Shown here: positions 37,586 through 45,154 of the stretch, one piece after another
How the letters are laid out: each line of letters starts with the position of its first letter
How positions within the stretch are numbered: the stretch's first letter is position 1
Notes under the pieces: generated by a model
What the model was told of the DNA's origin: nothing
What the model saw: the letters and a program-made list of their open reading frames with translations, nothing else
Database searches by the model: none
Assembly: GCF_002157625.1 (NCBI RefSeq)
Contig: NZ_BDMM01000003.1
Span: 310,001-374,000 of the forward strand
Direction: 5' to 3'
Origin: Brevundimonas sp. SH203
GTDB lineage: Bacteria > Pseudomonadota > Alphaproteobacteria > Caulobacterales > Caulobacteraceae
Length of the DNA: 64,000 nt
Made by a program: the position numbers and the translations under genes

Positions 37586-38113
37586 ATGAAACTGATCGGC
37601 AAATATTCCGTCGCCAGCGCGCTGCGCTGGCTGCTGGGCTTGGTCAATGTGTTCGTGATGATCGGCGCCGTCGCCACCATCCTCGTCTTCCTGTTCACCC
37701 TGATCGTGCCCAGCTTCGGCGCAGGCCTGATCGACGGGCTGAAGGGCGCGAGCGCCGATCCGAGCAACACCTTGCAATGGACAGGTCGTCTGACCCTGCT
37801 GGGCGCGGCGATGGCCTGCGGCTTCACCTGGTGGATCATCAACCGGCTGCGGCGCATCCTGCTGTCGGTCAATCAGGGCGACGCCTTCGAGTTCGCCAAC
37901 GTCAAACGCCTGCAGGGCGTCGGGTTCGGCCTGATCGGCATCCAGGCCACCGCCCTGTTGCTGGCCTTCGTCGCGCCCCGGGCCATCGGCCAGTCACCGT
38001 CCGACTATGACTTCGACCTGGGGTCCTGGCTGGGCATTCTGGTGGTCTTCATCCTGGCCGAGGTGTTCCGGCAGGGCTCGGCCATGCGCGACGAACAGCT
38101 GACCACGGTCTGA
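37586..38113 (+). CDS. DUF2975 integral membrane protein
   Basis: 175 residues with four membrane helices (about 15-45, 66-85, 112-128, 142-160) and the family motif RRILLSVNQGDAFEFANVKRLQGVGF. DUF2975 proteins are nearly always followed by a small YozG-like XRE regulator, as here (9 bases later). No transported substrate is known. The promoter region carries three TATCGATA boxes. Confidence 0.88.
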   Translation: MKLIGKYSVASALRWLLGLVNVFVMIGAVATILVFLFTLIVPSFGAGLIDGLKGASADPSNTLQWTGRLTLLGAAMACGFTWWIINRLRRILLSVNQGDAFEFANVKRLQGVGFGLIGIQATALLLAFVAPRAIGQSPSDYDFDLGSWLGILVVFILAEVFRQGSAMRDEQLTTV

Positions 38114-38122
38114 GGGCGCGTC

Positions 38123-38341
38123 ATGATCCTGATCCAACTGGACCGTCTGCTGCTGGAACGGCGGATGTCCCTGACCGAACTGTCCGACCGCGTCGGCGTG
38201 ACCCTGGCCAATCTGTCGATCCTGAAGACCGGCAAGGCTCGCGCCGTCCGCTTCTCCACCCTGGACGCCCTGTGCCGCGAACTGGACTGCCAGCCCGGCG
38301 ATCTGATCGTCCAGACGGCGGGGCCGCAGCCGGAGGATTGA
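38123..38341 (+). CDS. XRE-family (YozG-like) transcriptional regulator
   Basis: 72 residues, a bare Cro/C1-type helix-turn-helix (MSLTELSDRVGVTLANLSIL-KTGKARAVRFSTLDALCREL) with the CQPGDLI hallmark of the DUF2975-linked group. It probably regulates its own operon at the TATCGATA boxes. Confidence 0.88.
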   Translation: MILIQLDRLLLERRMSLTELSDRVGVTLANLSILKTGKARAVRFSTLDALCRELDCQPGDLIVQTAGPQPED

Positions 38342-38407
38342 GCCGAAAGGAAAGCGTCATTGCCTCAATGTAAATGATACTTGACTCCCCATCTTTGCTT
38401 GTCGTAA

Positions 38408-38436
38408 AGCTCCCTTGTCACAACGACAGGGGAGCT
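38408..38436 (+). promoter_or_regulatory. Leader hairpin that covers the ribosome binding site
   Basis: AGCTCCC (38408-38414) pairs with GGGAGCT (38430-38436), extended by TGTC/GACA around the loop ACAAC. The Shine-Dalgarno sequence GGGGAG of the next gene (ATG 38441) lies in the right arm, so translation should depend on opening of the stem. Confidence 0.6.
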
Positions 38437-38440
38437 TGTC

Positions 38441-38890
38441 ATGAATATCTCTATCGAACCGACCCGCAAGACCGCCGGCGACAGCGCCGCCGTCGTGACC
38501 AGCCTTCTGGCGCTGGTCGTCGTGGGCGCGACCGTAAAAGCGCCCATGCCCTTCTGGCCCCAGGGTCTGGGCCAGCCGCCCGCCCTGGGCCAGGTCGTCC
38601 TGATCGCCGGCATACTGACGGGGGTGGTCGCCCATTCCGTCTTCTGGTGGCGCGATCTGGACGAGGCCGCACGTCAGGCCCATCGACGCGCCTGGTGGAG
38701 GGGCGGAAACCTGGGCATCCTGCTCGGCGCGGCCGCCCTGGCCGTCGCCTTGGCCCTGAACCTGCCGGTCGCGCCGGGGCCGATGGCGGGACGGCAGGAA
38801 GGCTGGGCCGTCTTCGGCTTCCTGTGCCTGCTGTTCGGTCAGGCCGCCGGCTATGGCGCGGCCTGGGTCGTCGAAAGACTGCGCGGATGA
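38441..38890 (+). CDS. Small four-helix membrane protein
   Basis: 149 residues. Membrane segments near 18-36, 49-68, 90-108 and 121-143; no recognised family, but the layout (small membrane protein followed directly by an XRE regulator) parallels the DUF2975 module just upstream. The ATG at 38441 lies behind a hairpin that contains its ribosome binding site. It overlaps the next gene by 4 bases. Confidence 0.75.
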   Translation: MNISIEPTRKTAGDSAAVVTSLLALVVVGATVKAPMPFWPQGLGQPPALGQVVLIAGILTGVVAHSVFWWRDLDEAARQAHRRAWWRGGNLGILLGAAALAVALALNLPVAPGPMAGRQEGWAVFGFLCLLFGQAAGYGAAWVVERLRG

Positions 38891-39084
38891 GCCGAACCTC
38901 CAATCGGGTTCGCGCCCTTCGCACCCTGCGGCGCCAGAGCCTGGCCCAGCTGGCCGAGCGCGCGGGGGTCTCGCGTCTGACCCTGCGCGCGGTGGAGGCC
39001 GGCCTCTATATGCCCTCGCTGACGCTGGCGGTTCGTCTGGCCCGCGTCCTGAACCATCCGGTCGAAGACCTCTTCGCCGTCTGA
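38887..39084 (+). CDS. XRE-family transcriptional regulator
   Basis: 65 residues consisting of one helix-turn-helix (LRRQSLAQLAERAGVSRLTL-RAVEAGLYMPSLTLAVRLARVL) and a short NHPVEDLFAV tail, as in the YgzD/YozG type. The start overlaps the stop of the membrane-protein gene (ATGA), so it depends on that gene's translation and thus on the leader hairpin. A negative feedback loop on its own operon is inferred. Confidence 0.88.
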   Translation: MSRTSNRVRALRTLRRQSLAQLAERAGVSRLTLRAVEAGLYMPSLTLAVRLARVLNHPVEDLFAV

Positions 39085-39138
39085 TCCCCGGCGGCCTGTC
39101 GCCGCCCGAAACACCCTCAAACATCAAGGACCAAGACC

Positions 39139-40098
39139 ATGACTCTCCAGATCGCTCTGGGGCGCGCCGCCTCGCGCCTGCAATCCATCGGCTTCGGCCT
39201 CGCCGTGGGCCTGGCCGCCAGCGCCGCCTTCCTGGCCGTGGACGCCCACGCCGCCGAAACGCCCGCCGCCCCCGCCCCCATCGCCCGCGCGCCCGGCGAC
39301 GGCCCGGCCCTGTGGGCCATCCGCGACGCGGACTCGACCGTCTATCTGTACGGCACGGTCCATATGCTGAAGACCGGCGCGGCCTGGGGCTCGGACAAGG
39401 TGGACGCCGCCTTCGACAGCGCCTCGGACGTCTGGTTCGAAGTGACCGACCCCGACGACCAGTCCGCGCTCGGCCCCCTGTTCCAGCACTACGCCATGTC
39501 GCCGGACAAACCCCTGTCCAGCTGGCTGACCCCGCAGGAGCAGGCGACCCTGGACACGGCGGTTCGCGCCGTGGGCCTGAGCCCGCAGCAGATCGACCCC
39601 GCCCGCCCCTGGTTCGCCGCCCTGATGATCGCCACCGGCCCGTTGAAGGCCGCCGGCTTCCTGCCGGAAAACGGGGTCGAGCTGAACCTGCGCGCCCGGG
39701 CGCTGGCGGCGGGCAAGCCCATCCACGGGCTGGAGACGCTGGACCAGCAGATCGGCGGCCTGGCGCGGATGAGCGACGAGGGCCAGATCACCTATCTGCG
39801 CAACTATCTGGCGACCTATTCCACCGCCGCCGACCAGATGGAGCGCACCGTCAAGGGATGGAGCGCGGGGGATGTCGCGGCGATGGACCGCTTCGCCTTC
39901 GAGAACGGGCGCGGCATTTCCGAAGAGGTCCACCAGATTTTCCTGGCCCGGCGCAACGCCGACTGGGCGGACCAGATCGAGACCCTGCTGAAGGGTTCGG
40001 GCGTCAGCTTCATCGCCGTCGGCGCCGCCCATCTGGCGGGCGACGACAGCCTGCAACAGCTCTTGGCGGCCAAGGGGATCGTCGCCGTCCGGCAATAG
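39139..40098 (+). CDS. TraB/GumN family protein
   Basis: 319 residues. A signal peptide (ASRLQSIGFGLAVGLAASAAFL-AVDAHA) precedes a TraB/GumN domain that shows the two conserved GxxH-type motifs, VYLYGTVHMLK near the N-terminus and FIAVGAAHLAGDDSLQQLL near the C-terminus, plus an internal conserved Glu region. Related proteins bind or hydrolyse peptides with metal ions at cell surfaces; some are involved in haem binding. Exact function unknown. Followed by a GC-rich hairpin. Confidence 0.88.
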   Translation: MTLQIALGRAASRLQSIGFGLAVGLAASAAFLAVDAHAAETPAAPAPIARAPGDGPALWAIRDADSTVYLYGTVHMLKTGAAWGSDKVDAAFDSASDVWFEVTDPDDQSALGPLFQHYAMSPDKPLSSWLTPQEQATLDTAVRAVGLSPQQIDPARPWFAALMIATGPLKAAGFLPENGVELNLRARALAAGKPIHGLETLDQQIGGLARMSDEGQITYLRNYLATYSTAADQMERTVKGWSAGDVAAMDRFAFENGRGISEEVHQIFLARRNADWADQIETLLKGSGVSFIAVGAAHLAGDDSLQQLLAAKGIVAVRQ

Positions 40099-40107
40099 AT
40101 ACAGAGG

Positions 40108-40136
40108 CGGGGCGGCCGGAACTTCGGGCCGCCCCG
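40108..40136 (+). terminator. Hairpin after the TraB/GumN gene
   Basis: A perfect 10-bp stem CGGGGCGGCC (40108-40117) with its complement at 40127-40136. There is no T-run, so termination may be weak or Rho-assisted. Confidence 0.65.
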
Positions 40137-40154
40137 TCAGGCTGTAACACAAAG

Positions 40155-40193
40155 TCATCAACTGATGTCATCAATTGATGTCATCGATGGATG
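40155..40193 (+). promoter_or_regulatory. Three tandem 13-bp near-palindromic repeats
   Basis: TCATCAACTGATG, TCATCAATTGATG and TCATCGATGGATG follow one another without spacing at 40155, 40168 and 40181. The second is a perfect palindrome in its CATCAATTGATG core. They end 86 bases upstream of the DoxX gene and probably bind a repressor co-operatively. No regulator gene sits beside them. Confidence 0.65.
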
Positions 40194-40279
40194 ACAAACA
40201 TCGGAAGCGCCGCTATATCCCCTCCTGCGAACGGCGACATCCTTCCGATTTCGCGGCTGTCACGAACCAGGCCCGCCCG

Positions 40280-40696
40280 ATGACCACGACCACCCTTCCC
40301 GCCACCCAGGCCCGCAGCCGCGCCGCCTATCGCAACATCGCCCTGTGGACGCTGCAGGGCTGGATCGCGATGTTCTTCATCGCCGCCGGCTACGCCAAGC
40401 TGACCGAGCCGATGACCAATCTGATCAATCTGATGGGCTGGCCCGCCGTCGCGCCCGAGAACATGGTGCGCGGCCTGGGCATGGTCGAGGTGGTGCTGGC
40501 GCTGGGCGTGCTGAGCCCGCTGATCTCCTGGCGCGTCGGCCGCCCGCTGCTGCTGACCGCCACCGCCGGCCTGATCGTCATGGAGACGGCCATGCTGGCC
40601 ATCCACGCCGTCAATCACGACATCGCCCTGGCGGCGGTCAACGCCGTCCTTCTGGCCTTCACGGTTCCGGTGCTGCTGGGTCGCCGCCGGGCCTGA
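40280..40696 (+). CDS. DoxX family membrane protein
   Basis: 138 residues with four membrane helices and the DoxX motifs FFIAAGYAKLTEP and MVRGLGMVEVVLALGV. DoxX-like proteins are linked to respiratory oxidases, thiosulfate or redox stress in some bacteria. The start MTTTTLPATQ is chosen; a longer open frame from 40175 overlaps the operator repeats. It is monocistronic, ended by a strong terminator at 40751. Confidence 0.88.
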   Translation: MTTTTLPATQARSRAAYRNIALWTLQGWIAMFFIAAGYAKLTEPMTNLINLMGWPAVAPENMVRGLGMVEVVLALGVLSPLISWRVGRPLLLTATAGLIVMETAMLAIHAVNHDIALAAVNAVLLAFTVPVLLGRRRA

Positions 40697-40750
40697 CAGG
40701 CCGACACGTTCGAGCGCCGGACGTTCTCCCCCCTCCATCCGGCGTTTCGC

Positions 40751-40787
40751 GCCCGGAACCGTCCCCCCGGTTCCGGGCATTTTCTTT
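40751..40787 (+). terminator. Rho-independent terminator of the DoxX gene
   Basis: A perfect 10-bp stem GCCCGGAACC (40751-40760) / 40769-40778 with an 8-base loop, followed by ATTTTCTTT. Confidence 0.9.
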
Positions 40788-40817
40788 GCCGCCCGTGAGA
40801 GCGGGACTTGGGCGAGA

Positions 40818-40901
40818 GGGTTCGTCACGACGATCACAACGAGTTCACGGCGCGCACGACGAGATCGCACGGGCGTCGTCGTGCGCGTTGTAATGAACGC
40901 C
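40818..40901. repeat. CACGACGA-rich hairpin repeat, family C
   Basis: Contains the GGTTCGTCACGACGATCACA and AACGAG-TTCACGG segments, a string of CAC(G/A)(G/A)CG units at 9-11 bp steps, and a perfect 11-bp stem CGCGCACGACG (40851-40861 with 40877-40887). The same leading sequence forms the arms of the element at 51571-51751. It fills the gap between the DoxX terminator and the MerR operators. Confidence 0.7.
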
Positions 40902-40964
40902 TTTCCATAAGGCTCGCTGGCGCGGGCGGAGCCGTTCCCGATGCCCCGCCGAAAAAGCTTACCC

Positions 40965-41003
40965 TTACGTGCGCGTAAACTCTTCCCTTTACGTGCGGGT
41001 AAA
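40965..41003 (+). promoter_or_regulatory. Two MerR-type operator palindromes
   Basis: TTACGTGCGCGTAAA (40965-40979) and TTTACGTGCGGGTAAA (40988-41003) are two copies of one palindrome, TTTACGT-centre-GTAAA, 24 bp apart in phase. They lie just upstream of the MerR gene and fit the TTTACGT-type operators known for MerR regulators of acyl-CoA catabolism. Confidence 0.7.
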
Positions 41004-41017
41004 GTTATGGTCGGCCC

Positions 41018-41497
41018 ATGGCCACAGCCGACGATCACAGAACCTATTCCATTCGCCAGCTGTGCCGCGAGTTCGGCGCCACGGCCCGCGCGCTTCGTTT
41101 CTATGAGGACAAGGGGCTGCTGACCCCCGCGCGCAAGGGCCAGACGCGGGTCTATGACGCCCGCGACCGCGCCCGGCTGAAGCTGATCCTGAGGGGCCGC
41201 CGCATCGGCTTCACCCTTCAGGAGATCCAGGACATGATGGATCTCTACGATCAGAAGGACCACAACGTCCACCAGATGGCCGTGGCCTTGGTCCGCCACC
41301 GCGCCCAGATCGCGGCGCTGAAACAGCAGCTCGAAGACATCGAAGGCGCCATCGAGACGGCGGAAACCGCCTGCGCCTGGATGGAGTCCAAACTGTCCGA
41401 ACACCGCCCCGACCTGCTTCCGGGCGCGGAAGACTATGAGCGGCTGTTGAAGTCGCGCCTCAATCACGACCATCACCCCTTCAAAGCAAGAGCGTAA
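41018..41497 (+). CDS. MerR family regulator of acyl-CoA catabolism
   Basis: 159 residues. N-terminal MerR helix-turn-helix and wing (SIRQLCREFGATARALRFYE DKG then RVYDARDRARLKLIL-type), followed by a long coiled coil and a short C-terminal domain without the metal-binding Cys of metal sensors. This resembles the LiuR/acyl-CoA group. Two acyl-CoA dehydrogenase genes follow, the first only 3 bases later, and palindromic TTTACGT operators precede the gene. Control of the downstream genes and itself is inferred. Confidence 0.88.
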   Translation: MATADDHRTYSIRQLCREFGATARALRFYEDKGLLTPARKGQTRVYDARDRARLKLILRGRRIGFTLQEIQDMMDLYDQKDHNVHQMAVALVRHRAQIAALKQQLEDIEGAIETAETACAWMESKLSEHRPDLLPGAEDYERLLKSRLNHDHHPFKARA

Positions 41498-41500
41498 TCC

Positions 41501-43285
41501 ATGGCCTACAAGGCGCCTGTCCGCGACTTCACCTTCATCCTGAACGAAGTGCTGGAGATCGACCGCTACACCAACCAGCCGGGCTTCCAGGACGTCTCTT
41601 CGGATCTGGTCGACCAGATCCTGGAAGAGGGCGCAAAGTTCGCCGACGAGGTGATCGCCCCGATCAACAATCCGGGCGACAAGGAAGGCTGTCACTGGGC
41701 CGAGGGCGGGGTCGTGACCGGACCCAAGGGCTGGAAGGAAGCCTATAAGGCCATGTCGGAAGCCGGCTGGATGGCGCTGGCCGCCGACCCGGCCTATGGC
41801 GGTCAGGGGATGCCCAGCGTGGTGGCCTCGGCCTTCGGTCAGATGACGGCGGGCGCCTCGGCCGCGTTTTCGATGTATCCGGGCCTGACGGCGGGCGCCT
41901 ATGCGGGCATCCACGCCAACGCCTCGGAAGAGCTGAAGCAGAAATACCTGCCCAAGATGGCGACCGGCGAATGGTCGGGCACCATGAACCTGACGGAGCC
42001 TCAGTGCGGCACCGACCTGGGCATGGTCCGCACCAAGGCCGTGCCCAACGGCGACGGCTCCTATTCGATCACCGGCCAGAAGATCTGGATCTCGGCGGGC
42101 GAACACGACTTCTCGGACAACATCATCCACACGGTGCTGGCGCGCGTCGAGGGCGCGGCGCCGGGCATCAAGGGCCTGTCCCTGTTCGTCGTGCCCAAGT
42201 TTTTGGTCAATGAGGACGGGTCGCTGGGCGAGCGCAACAGGCTGGAATGCGCCGGGCTCGAACACAAGATGGGCATCCACGGCAACGCCACCGCCGTCAT
42301 GCAGTACGACGGCGCCAAGGGCTGGCTGATCGGCGAAGAAGGCCGCGGCATGAACAATATGTTCGTGGTGATGAACGAGGCCCGCCTGGGCACTGGCCTG
42401 CAGGGCCTGGCCATCGGCACCGCCGCCTATCAGGCCGCCGTGGAATTCGCCAGGGACCGCCTGCAAGGCCGTTCGCTGACCGGGCCGAAGAACCCGGACG
42501 GCCCGGCGGATTCGATCATGGTCCACCCCGACGTGCGCCGGATGCTGCTGGAATCCCGCGCCTTCGTGGAAGGCGGCCAGGCCTTCATCCTGTGGACCGC
42601 GCTTCACGCTGATCTGGAGAAGTCCGAGGACGCGGCCGTGGCGACCAAGGCCAAGGATTATATGGGCCTGCTGACGCCGGTGCTGAAGGCCTATCTGACC
42701 GACAAGGGCTTCCACGTCGCCTCGCTGGGGATGCAGGTCCACGGCGGCTCGGGCTACACCGAACACTTCCCCGCCTCGCAGTATCTGCGCGATGCGCGGA
42801 TCACCATGATCTACGAGGGCACCAACGGCATTCAGGCGCTGGACCTGGTGGGCCGCAAACTGCCCGCCAACGGCGGTCGGGCCATCATGACCTGGTTCGG
42901 CGAGATCGACGCCTTCGTCGCCGAGAACGGCGGCAACGAGGCCATCAAACCCTTCGTCGACGGCCTGGCCGACGCCAAGGCCAAGCTGCAGGACGGCACC
43001 ATGTGGCTGATGCAGAACGGCATGGCCAACCCGGACAACGCCGCCGCCGCCTCGACCGATTATCTGAACGTCTTCGGCCTGACGGCGCTGGCCTATATGT
43101 GGGCTCAGATGGCCAAGGTGGCGCAGGCCAAGGTCGAGGCCGGTTCGACCGATCCCTATTATGCGACCAAGCTTCAGACCGGCCGCTACTTCGTCGAGCG
43201 CATCCTGCCCGACACGGAGGCCCATCTGAAGAAGATGAAGACCGGCGCCGACGTCCTGATGGCCATGCCGGCCGAGGCGTTCTGA
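41501..43285 (+). CDS. Acyl-CoA dehydrogenase, large (about 594 aa) type
   Basis: 594 residues, longer than the usual 380 because of a C-terminal extension found in the DmdC/FadE-type branch. FAD and substrate motifs are present: MNLTEPQCGTDLG, ISAGEHDF, and the catalytic region MIYEGTNGIQALDLVGRKL with its Glu. The enzyme oxidises an acyl-CoA to the 2-enoyl-CoA in fatty-acid or methylmercaptopropionyl-CoA breakdown; which substrate cannot be told. It is in one transcript with the upstream MerR gene and ends at a family A repeat. Confidence 0.93.
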   Translation: MAYKAPVRDFTFILNEVLEIDRYTNQPGFQDVSSDLVDQILEEGAKFADEVIAPINNPGDKEGCHWAEGGVVTGPKGWKEAYKAMSEAGWMALAADPAYGGQGMPSVVASAFGQMTAGASAAFSMYPGLTAGAYAGIHANASEELKQKYLPKMATGEWSGTMNLTEPQCGTDLGMVRTKAVPNGDGSYSITGQKIWISAGEHDFSDNIIHTVLARVEGAAPGIKGLSLFVVPKFLVNEDGSLGERNRLECAGLEHKMGIHGNATAVMQYDGAKGWLIGEEGRGMNNMFVVMNEARLGTGLQGLAIGTAAYQAAVEFARDRLQGRSLTGPKNPDGPADSIMVHPDVRRMLLESRAFVEGGQAFILWTALHADLEKSEDAAVATKAKDYMGLLTPVLKAYLTDKGFHVASLGMQVHGGSGYTEHFPASQYLRDARITMIYEGTNGIQALDLVGRKLPANGGRAIMTWFGEIDAFVAENGGNEAIKPFVDGLADAKAKLQDGTMWLMQNGMANPDNAAAASTDYLNVFGLTALAYMWAQMAKVAQAKVEAGSTDPYYATKLQTGRYFVERILPDTEAHLKKMKTGADVLMAMPAEAF

Positions 43286-43301
43286 GGACGCCGCACGAAC
43301 A

Positions 43302-43449
43302 TCTCCCTCCCCCTGCGGGGGAGGGTGGTCGAAGCGAAGCGGACACCGGGTGGGGGCGGCCATGCAATCCGCCCTCATCCTGCGACGCTTCGCCTTGCCG
43401 CCCCCACCCGGCCGCTGCGCGGCCACCCTCCCCGGACGGGGAGGGAGAA
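43302..43449. repeat. REPIN-like dispersed repeat, family A copy 3
   Basis: Two inverted arms (TCTCCCTCCCCCTGCGGGGG left, CGGGGAGGGAGAA right) between the two acyl-CoA dehydrogenase genes. The right end is 14 bases before the next start codon, too far for it to act as a normal ribosome binding site. Confidence 0.87.
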
Positions 43450-43463
43450 AGCCGGATCACCCG

Positions 43464-44627
43464 ATGAACGTCCTCAACAGCCCCGACCCCGACTTCATGC
43501 GTGAAGAAGAGATCACCCTCTTCTCCGACAGCGTCGGCAAGTGGATCGACGAACACGCGCCGCTGGACAAGGTGCAGAAGTGGATCGCGGACTCGTCAGT
43601 CCCGCGCCAGCTGTGGAACGACGCGGGCGACGCAGGGCTCTTGGGCCTTTCCTTGCCCGAGGAAGACGGCGGGTTCGGCGGCGACTATCGCCACGAGGTC
43701 GTGCTGATGCGCCAGCTGGGCTGGAAGGGCGCGGACCACTTCGGCATCTCGCTGCACAATGCGATCGTCATGCCCTACATCTGGCATTACGGCACCGAGG
43801 AGCAGAAGCAGCGCTGGCTGCCGCGCCTGCAGTCGGGCGAACTGGTCGGCGCCATCGCCATGACCGAGCCGGGCGCCGGGTCCGACCTGCAAGGGATCAA
43901 GACCAGCGCCATCAAGTCCGGCAACGGCTATGTGGTCAACGGCTCCAAGACCTTCATCACCAACGGCCAGCTGGCCAATCTGATCATCGTGGTGGCCAAG
44001 ACCGACCCCTCGCAGGGTTCGAAGGGCACGTCGCTGATCGTGGTCGAGACGGACGGGGCGGAAGGCTTCGAGCGCGGCCGCAACCTGCACAAGATCGGCA
44101 TGGAGGCCAACGACACCTCCGAACTGTTCTTCAACGAGGTCAAGGTTCCCGGCGACAACATCATCGGCGGCGTCGAGGGCCAGGGCTTCGTCCAGCTGAT
44201 GCAGCAGCTGCCCCAGGAACGGCTGAACATCGCGGTCCAGGGCGTCGCCGCCGCCGAGCGCGGGCTGGAAGCCACTCTCGCCTACGTCAAGGAGCGCAAG
44301 GCCTTCGGCAAGTCGATCCTGGACTTCCAGAACACCCAGTTCAAACTGGCCGAGGTCAAGACCAAGCTGACCGTCGCCAAGGTCTTCGTCGACCACTGCA
44401 TTTCTCTGCACCTGAAGGGTCAGCTCGACGCCGCGACCGCCTCCATGGCCAAATACTGGGTGACGGACATCCAGGGCGAGACCATCGACGAGATGCTCCA
44501 GCTGTTCGGCGGCTATGGCTATATGAACGAATACCCCATCGCCCAACTGTACAAGGACGCCCGCGTCCAGCGCATCTACGGCGGCACCAACGAGATCATG
44601 AAACTGCTGATTGCGCGGACGCTGTAA
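43464..44627 (+). CDS. Acyl-CoA dehydrogenase
   Basis: 387 residues, standard length. Motifs IAMTEPGAGSDLQGI (FAD binding), VNGSKTFITNGQLA and QLFGGYGYMNEYPI are intact; the catalytic Glu lies in RIYGGTNEIMKLL. It desaturates an acyl-CoA with FAD as acceptor, passing electrons to ETF. It follows the larger acyl-CoA dehydrogenase and likely shares its promoter, although a REPIN-like repeat lies between them and could modulate the downstream mRNA level. The next element is the GIY-YIG cassette. Confidence 0.95.
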   Translation: MNVLNSPDPDFMREEEITLFSDSVGKWIDEHAPLDKVQKWIADSSVPRQLWNDAGDAGLLGLSLPEEDGGFGGDYRHEVVLMRQLGWKGADHFGISLHNAIVMPYIWHYGTEEQKQRWLPRLQSGELVGAIAMTEPGAGSDLQGIKTSAIKSGNGYVVNGSKTFITNGQLANLIIVVAKTDPSQGSKGTSLIVVETDGAEGFERGRNLHKIGMEANDTSELFFNEVKVPGDNIIGGVEGQGFVQLMQQLPQERLNIAVQGVAAAERGLEATLAYVKERKAFGKSILDFQNTQFKLAEVKTKLTVAKVFVDHCISLHLKGQLDAATASMAKYWVTDIQGETIDEMLQLFGGYGYMNEYPIAQLYKDARVQRIYGGTNEIMKLLIARTL

Positions 44628-44637
44628 ACCCCCTTTC

Positions 44638-45128
44638 CTTGTCATCCCCGACGAAGCGCAGCGAAGATCGGGGACGGGGACACAGCACACCACTTGACCA
44701 CTCCCGGACAACCCGCAAGGGTTGAGCCGGGAGACGGCGTCATGACGAACTGCTTCTATGTCTATCTGCTCGCCAGTGGCCCGTGCGGCTATCTTTATGT
44801 CGGTGTGACGAACGACATCGTGCGACGGGTGGCCGAGCATAAATCGGGACTGATCCCCGGCTACACCGCCGAACGCGGCATCGACCGATTGGTCTGGTAC
44901 GAAACCCATCAATACATCGACCAGGCGATCCTGCGGGAAAAGCGGATCAAACGCTGGTTGCGAGACTGGAAGTTCGCTCTGGTCGAGAAGGATAATCCGC
45001 AGTGGCTCGATCTTTATGGGGCGTTGCAGGCCAGGGCTGAGCCCGGTTCGGCGGGGCCGACCGGGCTGGGATAAGTGACAGCGGCGTTCCGTCCCGGCTC
45101 TTCGCTTCGCTACGGCCGGGATGACAAG
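44638..45128 (+). mobile_element. REP-flanked GIY-YIG cassette
   Basis: A left arm at 44638-44681 (starting CTTGTCATCCCCGACGAAGC) and a right arm at 45086-45128 (ending GGCCGGGATGACAAG) are imperfect inverted repeats of about 43 bp. They enclose only the GIY-YIG gene. Each arm has the layout GTCATCCC-GG, AGCG-AGCGA, then GGGAC, which is also the layout of the family B arms at 61291 (GTCATCCCGGGGCTGAGCGG). No transposase is present. Confidence 0.72.
44742..45074 (+). CDS. GIY-YIG nuclease superfamily protein
   Basis: 110 residues. The GIY-YIG fold appears as FYVYLLASGPCGYLYVGVTN (the two strand motifs), followed by DIVRRVAEHK with catalytic Arg and a conserved Glu in VWYETHQYIDQAILREKRIK. These stand-alone nucleases (UvrC N-terminal/YhbQ group) are widespread, mostly of unknown role. 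ATG 44742 has GGGAG 8 bases upstream; an earlier in-frame start at 44694 lies in the flanking sequence. The gene is enclosed by REP-like inverted repeats that resemble gene-free repeats elsewhere in the window, so it may process those repeats. Confidence 0.9.
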   Translation: MTNCFYVYLLASGPCGYLYVGVTNDIVRRVAEHKSGLIPGYTAERGIDRLVWYETHQYIDQAILREKRIKRWLRDWKFALVEKDNPQWLDLYGALQARAEPGSAGPTGLG

Positions 45129-45154
45129 TGCTGGCGTGCAAGTCATGTAGGGGC

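Noticed and set aside
40181..43426. 1081-codon minus-strand open frame across DoxX, MerR and acyl-CoA dehydrogenase
   Set aside because: Spans three well-supported plus-strand genes, a terminator and repeats; no domain.
43437..43464. Family A copy 3 as ribosome binding site of the second acyl-CoA dehydrogenase
   Set aside because: The GGAGGGAG is about 18 bases from the ATG, outside the functional range.
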